Positions 27,301-37,033 of a stretch of DNA of 51,821 nucleotides are shown in pieces. The notes beneath the pieces are model-generated. The model was not told where the DNA came from and searched no databases. It worked only from the letters and a program-made list of their open reading frames with translations. Origin of the DNA: Lobulomyces angularis (Eukaryota; Chytridiomycota; Chytridiomycetes; Lobulomycetales; Lobulomycetaceae); assembly GCA_027604685.1 (NCBI GenBank), contig JADHYX010000008.1, positions 84,713-136,533 of the forward strand, written 5' to 3'. The translations under genes and the position numbers were made by a program. Positions within the stretch are counted from its first letter, which is position 1; every line of letters starts with the position of its first letter.

Positions 27301-29758
27301 TCTAAACCTCTTTTATCACTTTTTAAGCCCTTGATTGCAGACCATTCTATTAATGAAATTCTTGAAATATTTTGGGAAGATAACATGTAAAATTTAAGTT
27401 TCTTAATGTTACTTTATTATTAACTTTTAAAAAGATTAAAAAACTTGAGTTATTTCGAGATGTTTCCTGAAGAAAAAGTTGAATTGGTAGCGTTGGCGAC
27501 ATCGGAAGGTGACAGCATTGCAAATAATTTAAACGGGTTTGAGAGCTTAATATTTTTTACATTTTTTGAAATTCATGTATTTCAAAATGACTGGCATTTT
27601 GCAGAAGACATTAAGATGTATTTCTTATACTACGATAATTGTATAATGCCAATTTTTCTTTCTAGGTTTACTCGTGACATTATAAAAGTAATACCTAGAC
27701 TTAACAAGGAGTGCTTAATTAAAATTGTTTCGGAGATTACTGTAGGTGAAAAAGCATCATATGTGCCAGTAAATCAGCGCATTGGATTTGTCCTAGAGGT
27801 ACAATCATACTTAACAAATGAGCAGCTCGAGGGAAAGGTGAATTTTTATTTCTTAATGGAACTTAAGCATTTCATAGATCAATGGCGAGTGTTATGATCA
27901 AATTGAAACATTTCATGAGCATTTAAAATTAATTTATTCTTTACAAAATGCTCAAGATCCAAATACAGATGAAAAAATTTTAGTGGAATGGATTCGGCAA
28001 CTTGATTTAACCTTTGGTTTAAATCTCAATACAGTAATACACAAGTATGAAGAACACTTACTAAATATTCGTTAGGTTGCAGCAATATGCATGCGAATGA
28101 TTCTATCTGGTACTTCACCGTATTTAATTAATGAAATTTGTAAATTATATAAGAACCTGGAATACGTGGGTTTCTATGAACTATATTTTAAAACTATAAA
28201 TTGCGTTGTTGGAAAACCTGTAGATGAAAAGTATTTTGGAAGAGTCTTTCGAAAAGAAGTTGATAGCCCTGTTTCTGCTATAGATAGAATTATAAAAAGT
28301 GTTGTAAAATATGTTTGTATTGACTTAGATGCAGGTTGGGGATTTGAAGAGGAAGCTCTCAAAGAAGGCTGCTTTGGCATCGTATTACAACAACTGGAAA
28401 AATCATTACAAGATATGTTAATTCAAATAGGAAGTGACCACCAAAACGAATATTCTCTCCAAATGAAAATCTTGGATTTGGTGGAAACGGTTTTTTAAGT
28501 TATTTCATAATTTAATTCTCTAATTTATAGAATTTCGGAGTTGCTCAAAGAGGCGTTGACAGAAGTGAAAGTGCCAAATTTGTAAAACTAATTGGAATAA
28601 TAAAAAATGAATGGGGTGTAGAAGTAATAATAATAATAAAATTTGTTTAAAATAATTTAATTCTGAAATTTCAGATAGACACTCGTCAGTTGATCAATTT
28701 AGATGATTTTATGATTTTATTCAGCAAATTATTGACAATGTCAGAGACTTTTGGCAATTTTCTATACCTACTTCAGATTTTACTGGAATTAGAGGAGATG
28801 AAGTTTCGAGACGCATTGGATACGAGTAGTGTTTGGAAAATGCTTTTGATACATTTAATAAATGCTAATTCTTTTGATTTACTTCAATTATCGATTTTAG
28901 AATGTATAAAGGTTAATATGTATACTTATGAGGTAAGCTTTTGAACTTTTATAATCCGCTTACGTTTATAATGACGAATAGCTCGAAGATGCAGTTTTAC
29001 AACATCTGAAAAGTGTAAATAGCGTTCAAGATTGTATAAAAATTCAGCTATTATCAAAACAGGAAGACATAGCAAAGAGTGTCATGTTATATTTGCGAAA
29101 TGTTGTAGTTAATATGGACATTACCGCGGAATATTATAGTCTTGATAGAAGATTACATATAATTTTAATTACTAAGGGATTTTACAAAGATTTAGCACCT
29201 TTGAGATCAAAATTGGAACGAACCTTACTGAATTTTCCTACAAGGCACCAATTAGACGATGAGATGGTTATGTTTTTTAAGAATTTTTTTGAGCTAACTG
29301 TGATAAACTTGATAGCAGAAAAACAATTTAATTACGCTTCCTTATTGTTACGTAAATATTTAGAATTACCTAAGTGTTTCAAAGGCGGATTAAGCAACAG
29401 ATTTAGAATTTTAAGGAACTTTGTAATAAATTTTCAGAAGGAAAATGAAAATGTTAGTAATCACATAATTTTTGACAGTGAAAAGGTTGATAAATTTTTT
29501 GACTTTAAAATATTTTTGGCATCGTCTCTCCAACATTATGGAGTTAATTCTATTCCGATTTCAAATCAAAAAACTAATTTTCAGTTTAACAACTTTCAAC
29601 TGGAATTGGAAATATACTTGGAAGTGAAATTGATCTTATCTTTCGTTTTTGGGGAAGCAAAATTTAATCAACAAAAAAACTTTGAACCTTCAATTTATTT
29701 TGAAAATATTAATGTTAAATTACAAGAATGCTTAAATGTATTAAATAATTATTTATAG
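21351..29758 (+). CDS. NBAS: NBAS-type protein (Dsl1/NRZ complex, Sec39 domain)
   Basis: NBAS is the large Sec39-domain subunit of the NRZ tethering complex at the ER, acting in Golgi-to-ER COPI transport and, in animals, nonsense-mediated decay. The N-terminal ~600 residues look like a beta-propeller (SYDSKLIAVSYSDGCITVI; IHTIELSPTGSKFLVVEN). Then come helical blocks such as KKYGAALDLAKLYNLDEDPI, YKAQWLDLEV, LLLQYGLKLTNHITMVDVEN, KYRLLFLKYIDRLETHVSIY and LELVELGIQKKVKGLSLLRT. About 14 exons are joined through introns of about 35-60 nt; for example donors at about 23110 and 26288 restore frame exactly. The spliced product is about 2,500 residues, near animal NBAS (2,371) and far larger than yeast Sec39 (709). 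The C-terminal third is much more diverged. The last exon ends in NVLNNYL and TAG at 29756-29758. An AATAAA-like signal follows at about 29797. Confidence 0.86.
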
Positions 29759-29889
29759 AAATGTAATTTTAATTATTGTAGAATATAAGTTATTCAATAA
29801 AATGATATGCAAAAAAAAAAAAATTTTTTAGCAAATTCCTACTCTCCCTTCGAATGATAAGGGGTGCTCGTTGCAACAGCTACCGAAAG

Positions 29890-31329
29890 TTACTTAACTA
29901 CTTTTCTCTTTTGAGTCATTTTTCCTCGCTTTCCTTTAACTGACCTCGTTCTTCTAAACTTTTTAATTTCTTGATATCGATGGCAAGTTGGAGTTTGTTC
30001 CTTCACAATATCTGCAATTTAAGTAAAATTAATAACTTTAACACTTACCATAGTCCTCTCCTATAAATTGTTTCATATATGCATCATACTTTTTTTTATC
30101 CTCTTTTATATTATTATAACCAAGAGGTGGACTATTAAAAGATTTAGAAAAGTCATCATCATCACTCATATACTGCAGTTCAAGTTGCTGTAACTTATTC
30201 ACTTCATTCTCGTCTCCAAAATTACTTACATTGCAGGCTTTTGGAATTTTTATTCTAGAATCCGGAGAATCCCAAATATCTCTTTCTGAATTAACCAAGG
30301 ATTTTTGTTCAGCATCCTTAAAAACTTCACCCTGATGTTCATGAAAACTATTATAATGGTCAATAAGTGCTACATTGTCAAAACTGAGTTCAAAATTCCT
30401 TTTTCTTTTAATTTCAGGAATACTTTGAAACACATTCTTTTTGAATTTCGGGCATTCAGTGACAATGTTATCATCTTCATCAGTTATAATAATCGGATCG
30501 ATATCCTTGTTATTTTCCAATCTCAGTTGACTTTTAAATTTGGTGGATGCGCTCAATCTGTTATTGCAAGGACTTTGAGATACACTTGCTGTGTTATATA
30601 AATGCTGATCTATCAAAGAGTTTTTGTTCCTTAAAGGAAACGTTTTGCACTTTTGTTCAATAAGTACTTTACAAGGTTTCTTTTTTCCTTCTGTTTTTGG
30701 AGTTTTATTTTGAATTTTCTTTTTTTTTGTTTTAACACTTAAATCAAAAATGTTATCTTCTTCATCATCTATACAAAACTGAACGCCACAGTTGACAATC
30801 GGGTCTTTCTCAAAATTTTTTTTAACTTGAGCTTCGTTTGTCATTACCGTTTTTCGTTTTGATAAGTTTTTAATGTTATATTCTATACTTTTGCTTAAAT
30901 TATTGTCAAAAGGATTGCATTGTGTACCATCTAACTTAGCTTTTTTGCAAATTTGTAAAAACAATAAAAATAAAAGGCTATATGAAAAATACCTTTCAAG
31001 TCAGAAAATTCTTTACCTACCCCAAAAGTATCATCTTTTTCATATGATTGCCTATTTATATCAACTAATAATTATATAAAGAAGATTTCAAGTTATATAC
31101 TCGAAGTGTTCTCAGCGCTTCTTACTTTCCTATAATTTGAAGGGCAATCAATTTTGTATTTTTTATAAATCTTTTCTAAAATCAGACTATGCTTATAAAA
31201 ACTACTCTCCTCTGTATCGTCCTCCATAATTTGTTTACTGTTAAATCTAGCAGGACTGCAGTTTAAAAGAACTGCTTTCTTAGTACAAGGAGTTGCTTTA
31301 CTTTCAGCTAAGAAATTTTCAACGTTCAT
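29890..31329 (-). CDS. Unrecognised nuclear-type protein with a possible SUMO-interacting motif
   Basis: I do not recognise the family. Start at 31329 gives MNVENFLAESKATPCTKK. A short second exon reads IDINRQSYEKDDTFGVGKEF, and the long third exon spans about 30038-30946. A last exon, VKEQTPTCHRYQEIKKFRR then TRSVKGKRGKMTQKRKVVK, ends in TAA at 29890-29892. The protein is charged and low in hydrophobic residues, with a strongly basic tail. DPIIITDEDDN (about 30474-30506), a hydrophobic run followed by acids, resembles a SUMO-interacting motif. Short basic clusters (VKTKKKKIQNK; IKRKRNF) look like nuclear localisation signals. This suggests a nuclear, DNA- or chromatin-linked protein, by inference only. 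It starts 107 bp from FIBP in a divergent pair. Confidence 0.7.
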
Positions 31330-31436
31330 CAGCTTTACTTAGATTGACAATTACTGTATATTACGAGGTTTTATTCTTTTGATTTTTTTGAATATTAATA
31401 AAAATATATATAATTCTCAAAAAGATAACTTACAAA

Positions 31437-32672
31437 ATGAGTGAATACACCGTATTTGTCAGTAACTTATTTGTTCTTGATAAAGCCGTTTTTAATTGGT
31501 GGCTACTAGGATTAAATGTTGAGCAAGCAATAGCTTTTGCTCTAAAAAAAGCTCCCAATTATCCTTTAAGAAATTTGATTATTTCTCAGTATAGAAACTT
31601 CGAACAGTATGAGTATTTTTTACATAGACCGAAGTTACTGCCAAGCCAGTTGTTATTTTCAATAAATCAAAATACCCAAAACTACATTTTAAACAAGTAC
31701 TATGAATTTGATCAATCGGTTGTCAGAGAGTTTTTAGGAAAAAAACTAACCTCAAGGGCTAGAAAAGAATTAGATGATGGTAATTTTAATTTAGAAGCTA
31801 TTTAGAATTTTATTGTATTGTTTGAAACTAAGTCAGTATAAAAACTAGAATTCCTTTAGGTGGATGTAGGAGAATGTTTGATAACTTAAAAAGGATTATG
31901 AAAAGAGTGGAAGATAGTGAAGGGATTATTGTTGATATTATAATGCAAGAATTTTTACTGCCGAGGGAGTTAGCGAGGTAAGTATAAAAAGTTCGAATAA
32001 AATTAAACTGAATATTGTTGTCAAAGCCATTACGCACACATTGTATTCATAAATAATTACCGCCTAGATACTTCTAAAAAAAAATTGCAACATTTGCAAT
32101 ACCAAGATTTCGAATACGGTATGATATAGAATTGATTTTCAATTCATAAGTGTATATAGTTGCTGCAGGATTTATCAAGTATTTGACTATTTCGCCAGAT
32201 GCGGTATTGGAAGAACTGGATGCAGGTTTAATCCAGGATTCAAGGGATTTAAAAACAATTATATTTAATAGCAAGGAAATTGTTGAAGAATTCAAAAGTA
32301 AAATTATTGTACACCTATCGCAGACTCCTACAATCATGGAAAAAGGTCAAAATAATGCTCTAAAAGTAATACTCAGAAATATTTTAGTTATTGGCAGCGG
32401 CTTATCGAATAACAAGGAGCAAAGGGTATATTTTAATCCAAAATTTATTGAACAAGTGTTAGGATATTTTTTCAAATGTAATTGAGAAAGTAGTGGAACC
32501 AGCTTCAAGTTTAAACTGGTCTTCTAAAGATTTAGAAATGTTTTTGAGTTCGTGTATAGAAGTTTTTGAACAAATAGAGGGTATATCTGCGAACTATAAA
32601 AATAGGTACTTTAAAAGCTTTCAAAGACTGGTAAATGCAATGAAACTTGCATCTGTGAAGTTTTTTAAGTAG
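31437..32672 (+). CDS. FIBP: FIBP homolog (acidic FGF intracellular-binding protein family)
   Basis: FIBP family proteins are soluble and helical; the human one binds FGF1 and associates with the LMBRD1/LMBR1L-type pathway, but its conserved ancestral role is unknown. Start at 31437 gives MSEYTVFVSNLFVLDKAVF. FDQSVVREFLGKKLTSRARK matches human [20 protein letters not shown]. Removing an intron (donor at about 31779) joins ELDD to VSIKTRIPLGGCRRMFDNLK, matching GITLKSCRRQFDNFKRVFK. HYAHIVFINNYRLDTSKKKL and QHLQYQDFEY match [27 protein letters not shown]. The C-terminus has VIEKVVEPASSLNWSSKDLE and ends SVKFFK with TAG at 32670-32672. There are four introns. FIBP is unusual outside animals and some flagellated lineages. 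Confidence 0.92.
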
Positions 32673-32915
32673 AATTTTTTTATTTGGTAAAGCCAATTTG
32701 GGAAACCATTTCACTTTTTTTAGTTTGGACATCTTTCTGTAGCATAACTAATTTTTTCTTTTTATCATTGCAAAATTCTGCCAGTTAAATATAAATTTAT
32801 TTAGAATGACTGTCATAAGTTTTATCAATGTGTATTGTTATCAAAAAACTTTCAAGATCAGCAAGTTTTTGTATTTGTGACACAATTGTTTTTTGTAAAA
32901 AAAATTTGAATTAAG

Positions 32916-33721
32916 ATGGGTTAGTTTGTATTGTAATATCATTTATTTTTAAAAAATTTTTATTCAATTTACAATAGCTGATTTTCCTACCGAATACTGT
33001 CCTGTTTATGGTAAATATACTAGCTTATATTGAACTGTTTAACATGAGAATGTGATCTGTTCCAAAATTCTTTTTACCTTTATATTATATTAGCTCCTTT
33101 CTTTGGTGTTATGGGGTGTACTGCCGCTGTAGTTTTTACTGGTAAATTCCTATAATTGTTTACTCTAAAGTTAATTTTTTTTTTAAGGTTTTGGAGCTGC
33201 ATATGGTACAGCTAAATCTGGGGTTGGTATAGCCTCAATGGGAGTTATGCGTCCTGAACTAATTATGAAAAGTGTTGTACCTGTTGTTATGGTAAATTCT
33301 TAGTAATCTTTCTTTCTGATTTTTTAAGGCTGGTATTATTGGAATATATGGCTTGGTAGTAGCTGCTCTTCTTAGTGGAAGCTGTATTTTATACAACCTT
33401 TTTAATTTATTTTTTTCTTTTAGTAACAAGAAAAATGAGTTTGTTTGCTGCGTTTATTCAGTTTGGGGCAGGATTAAGTGTAGGGTTAGCGGGGTTAGCT
33501 GCTGGTTTCTCAATTGGGGTAGTTGGTGATGCGGGTGTTAGAGGGAACGCTCAACAGCCTAGATTGTTTGTTGGAATGATATTAATTCTTATCTTTTGTG
33601 AAGTTTTAGCTCTTTATGGTCTTATTGGTATTAAAATTTTATTACAATACAAATTTTTAACTTAATTTATATTTTAGTTGCTCTCATTCTGAATACAAAA
33701 GCATCCAAGTACTTACTATAA
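32916..33721 (+). CDS. VMA3: V-ATPase proteolipid subunit c (Vma3/ATP6V0C)
   Basis: This is the 16-kDa membrane-ring subunit that carries protons through the Vo sector of the vacuolar H+-ATPase. ATG plus one base at 32916-32919 is spliced to give [31 protein letters not shown] and [20 protein letters not shown] follow, then [20 protein letters not shown] and LVVAALLSG. The third and fourth helices are [20 protein letters not shown] and [20 protein letters not shown]. The proton-carrying Glu sits in [15 protein letters not shown] final intron (about 33627-33676) joins to [14 protein letters not shown] and TAA at 33719-33721. Four hydrophobic helices and about 160 residues fit the family. Introns range from about 25 to 60 nt. 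Confidence 0.95.
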
Positions 33722-34024
33722 AACTCTTTTAAAAAATTTAACTCAATTTTTTTTTTAGTCCATCTGATGGTTGTTGAGTAGAAATTAAGCGTTTTCTTTT
33801 TGTACATTTATTTAAGAACTCTTAATTCGTTTAATTTTAAATATATGTTTTTTTTTTTTTTTTTAACCTTTTTCCTTTACTTCGTAGACAAAAACTTTAT
33901 ATGATAAGGAAAATTTTGTTTACACTATAGTGTGTAAGCATTATCTTTTTGAACATTTAATATCCAATAAAATAATAAAACAAGCATCAGTTACAAAAAT
34001 AGCGAAAACTGTTTAAGAAAAAAT
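33722..34024. other. AT-rich spacer after V-ATPase c
   Basis: This is about 300 bp with long T runs (16 T at about 33848-33863) and no coding signal. It holds the V-ATPase 3' region and the left flank of the Fanzor remnant. I found no terminal repeat that would mark the element's edge. Confidence 0.4.
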
Positions 34025-34275
34025 TTACAACATCTGTCTACTTAAATAAACTGGTCTAACTCCATGCAATATAGTACTTTCTACTACGTCTTTCATATTT
34101 AACGTTGCAGCATCATTCCCATTTCAAAGTCTTTCCACGAATTCCTCATTCACTATTTGCTTACAATTTTCGTTTTTGCAACAAAGCAATTCATGAACTA
34201 ATCAATTTATCTTTCTTACTGGGATTTGGATGTTCTCTTTCTTTAAAAGTTTTAGAGATATGTTTAAAAAGGCGG
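34025..34275 (-). pseudogene. Fanzor C-terminal remnant (zinc ribbon and RuvC-III region), broken
   Basis: Fanzors are eukaryotic relatives of transposon TnpB, RNA-guided DNA nucleases with a split RuvC domain and a zinc ribbon between RuvC-II and RuvC-III. On the minus strand I read HISKTFKEREHPNP, then HELLCCKNENCKQIV, then NGNDAATLNMKDVVES and TILHGVRPVYLSRQML before TAA at 34025-34027. These fit the Fanzor tail pattern of Cys pair, NRDxNAALNM, and GxRPxYLxR. The piece is dead: one frameshift lies between the first two blocks (about 34195-34205), a TGA replaces the Trp expected before NRD, and the RuvC-III Asp appears as Asn (NGN for NRD). There is no upstream part on this strand. The rest of a Fanzor lies just to the right in the opposite orientation. 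The family call comes from motif recall and could be checked by profile search. Confidence 0.75.
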
Positions 34276-34502
34276 GATATCAGCTATATTTGGTGAATGA
34301 AATTTAACTTCAACAATTTGCCACCAAATTTTTCTTTAATTTTTTAGATGCTACTACAACCAAAAACACCAAAAACATTGATTTCTGTAAAAAAAGATTT
34401 TATTAGGAATGTGGACGACCTTCCACAAACCAATTTACTTAAACTTAAAGATCCATTACTACTTTTTACCAACAAGAATTCTTTAATTTTAAAATTTATG
34501 TT

Positions 34503-35560
34503 TTGGAGACTATGTCAAAAGAAAGCACCCGTCAACCTTTTTGGAATCCCATTTATAAAACTTTATCTACAAACTTATTGATTCCTTTGGAAAATTCAGA
34601 AAGTCCTTTAATCCAAAACCAAATTGAAGATAGTAACATGCTGTCAATTAAAGAATTAACTCTCCCTGAAAAAAATCAACCTGTAGATCCTTTTACTTTT
34701 GTTGATTTTCCGGAACCTGAAACTGAAAAAGTTATCAAATGTGTCAAGATCGAACTATATCCCGCTCATTATCAAAAAAAAATTTTTAAAAAATGGTTGA
34801 ATACTGCAAGATATGTTTATAACAAAGTAGTTAACGAAACTGAAAAGAAGAAAAGTACAATGAATTTTAAGATCTTCGAGATAAATTTGTAACTAAAAAC
34901 ACTCCTAAAAACAATGTAAAATACCAAAGAATAGATTACAAATTAAGTGTTGAAAATTAAAATATGAGAAAAAAACGAGAATTAAAGTGCAATTAAGATT
35001 TTTAACACCAGAAATTAATCAATTAATAAAAAAAAATGGGAATTTCAAACTCCGAAAGATATTCGAGCTGGAAGTGTAAAGGAAGTTGTCACATCATAAA
35101 AAAAAGGAAATTTTACTAAACTTTTTAAAGGACTAATTAATTATTTTCATGTTAAGTTTAAGAAAAAAACTGCGTTGAATCAAGTAATTGATATTCATAT
35201 ACATGCTATCAACTACCAAAAAAGGTTTTTACAAATATAACTGGACAATTTAAAAAAAAAAAATAAAAAAATAAAATTTGGAAAGCTAGGTAAAAAGTAT
35301 CAAGACTTCAAAATAACAACTGATCGTAAATTATGCAAGGAAGGGGCTAGATATTTTTTGATAATAACACTTGAAGTAGATCCTTCAACAAACATAAAAC
35401 ATGATACTTATTGTGGAGTTGACCTTGGATTAAGAGATTTCTTAACTGTTTAAATCCTGATAAAAGTCCAATTCATTTTCGCGATAAAAATTATCTAGTT
35501 CGATCAAACATCTTCAACATCCAATGGAAGTTTATCTTTAGGAAAAAAAACTTTGAACGG
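34503..35560 (+). pseudogene. Fanzor/TnpB-like nuclease N-terminal half through RuvC-I, decayed
   Basis: Open from about 34503 (METMSKESTRQPFWNPIYK), this encodes CVKIELYPAHYQKKIFKKWL and NTARYVYNKVVNETEKK, the helix-turn-helix/wedge start shared by TnpB and Fanzor. A frameshift at about 34870 leads to FKDLRDKFVTKN. Further broken frames carry KKWEFQTPKDIRAGSVKEVV, a stop, then KGNFTKLFKGLINYFHVKFK, then KITTDRKLCKEGARYFLIIT. RuvC-I follows as TYCGVDLGLRDFLTV with its Asp, then a stop and shift to NPDKSPIHFRDKNYLVRSN. After about 35560 similarity ends, so RuvC-II, the zinc ribbon and RuvC-III are missing on this strand. I count at least three frameshifts and three in-frame stops. An unrelated frame at 34348-34500 may be its 5' leader. 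It is clearly a relic and not functional. Confidence 0.88.
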
Positions 35561-35598
35561 AGTTGACAAGCGTAAAATTATATTAACCGACATAGATA

Positions 35599-36253
35599 TT
35601 AATCACACAATAAATCCTCAAATAATGGATTAGTTTCTAAAATCCATTGTCTAACTTCCAGCAGTAGAATGTCGTCCATTGCATTTGTTGAAATTTCGTA
35701 GCTGAAAATAACAATTCGATGAATTTGATGAAGTCGATAATCATCAACCTTATCTAATTTTGCATCTACATCATCGTCCTCGTCTTCATAAAGTAGAGAT
35801 ATGGGTAATCCAGATGCTTTTAAATCACAATCTGCCCAACCCAAATTTTTCAATTCAGCTTCTAATTCAATAACTGTCATCTCTCTTGCTGGATACAAAA
35901 CAAAATGATGACAATATTGTACAGGTTCAGTTTCCGGATACGGTAGCTTAAAACTGTGAGTATAGGCTAACCCGATAATATCGGGTAGGCTTTGGTAAAT
36001 TTGTACAACCCATTTTTCGGTGACTCTCGAGTCGAAACATATGTGGAAGTGTTTCAGGTAGTATAACAGATAACCCGAGTGGAACTTTTGGACTTTTAGT
36101 GAGGTCGTAATGTTTTATGTATGTGGAGCCATCTTTACGTTTTTTCAATGAGTACTCTGCTCCAAGCCTGATAAATATATCACCAGATCCATGAATATTA
36201 TTATTCCATAGTATACTTCGTTGTCTTTCACCTTTTTCAAATGTAAGTTGCAT
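35599..36253 (-). pseudogene. Frame-disrupted ORF of unknown family beside the Fanzor relic
   Basis: Two minus-strand frames overlap at about 36000-36060. The first (from 36253, MQLTFEKGERQRSILWNNN, then IHGSGDIFIRLGAEYSLKKR and SPKVPLGLSVILPETLPH) runs off-frame near 36030. The second frame continues protein-like from ICFDSRVTEKWVVQIYQSLP through LAYTHSFKLPYPETEPVQYC, FVLYPAREMTVIELEAELKN and an acidic stretch (YEDEDDDVDAKLDKVDD) to the stop at 35599. A single one-base shift near 36020-36040 would make one reading frame of about 215 residues. I see no GT-AG intron that does this cleanly. I do not recognise the family. It may be a recent pseudogene, carry a sequencing error, or use frameshifting. 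Codon and base composition are less A/T-biased than the flanks. Confidence 0.55.
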
Positions 36254-36369
36254 TTTAATTTTTTTTTTTTATTATCTTACACAAAAAAAATAAAAAAATA
36301 CACGTAGTTAAGATACATTTGGAAAACCTCCAAACCCTTTCATGTCATTAATTCATTTTATGAAATTTA

Positions 36370-36814
36370 GATCATAATCTTTTCAATAATTTAAGTAATT
36401 TAAAATCTTAGCCATAGAAAACAAAAATGGATGTGATTTGTACCGATAGAATTGTCGAAGAAAGAAAAAAATGTTTGAGAGAATTTTTTTTGAGGGAATG
36501 CAGTTTTATAGTTTTCAATGTACTCTTTAAGTATCTCATTAATAATTGCGGATGTTTGAGAATTAACTTTTGTAGTTTTATTTGAACGATTAAGAAACTT
36601 GTATATTTTTAACTAAAAAATCGGAATTAATCAAACTCCATTTTTTGTTGTCGGGGTAATTTAACATAAAATACTTAAGAAAAAATGAGTACTATGAATA
36701 GTTAATCGATTTGCTAAATAAATAATTGATTAGAGTTTTTGATATTGTTCGGGTATTCCAATAAAAACTTCATTAGAATTTATTTTGTTGCATGAGTGCT
36801 TTTCCATGCTTTAA
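36370..36814 (-). pseudogene. Decayed coding stretch, unknown family
   Basis: Short minus-strand frames look protein-like but do not join. From 36814: MEKHSCNKINSNEVFIGIPE then QYQKL and a stop. Further on: KYFMLNYPDNKKWSLINSDF then LVKNIQ. Then in another frame: KFLNRSNKTTKVNSQTSAI and NEILKEYIENYKTAFPQKKF, ending before about 36395. I found no splice sites that rescue a single frame. It sits in the same disturbed block as the Fanzor pieces and may be a remnant of the same mobile insertion or of a lost host gene. Confidence 0.35.
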
Positions 36815-37033
36815 AAAATAAAAAAAAAAGAGATGTTTTTATTATCTATTTATAATAAAAATTTACAATTAGTTTTATGAAGGACTACAAATATAATTTA
36901 TTTAGATTTTTTTAATTTCATTTTTTTTTATTAATGAATATTTATATTTTTATTACTATTTATTTTATGGTTAAAAAGACAATGCCCAACCACTAATTAA
37001 TTTTTCAAAAAATTTTACAAAAAATTTTGTGTT

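Noticed and set aside
27112..27390. Separate small genes inside the NBAS region
   Set aside because: These frames join through short introns to the long NBAS reading frame and lack independent family features.
28625..28645. TAA-type trinucleotide run
   Set aside because: A short simple repeat inside an NBAS intron, expected in such A/T-rich DNA.
34105..34296. 63-codon plus-strand frame
   Set aside because: It lies opposite the Fanzor C-terminal remnant, which explains the coding look of this DNA.
34348..34581. Open frame of 77 codons just before the Fanzor head
   Set aside because: Its right half is the same DNA as the Fanzor N-terminus read in another frame. It may be a decayed leader but is not a separate gene.
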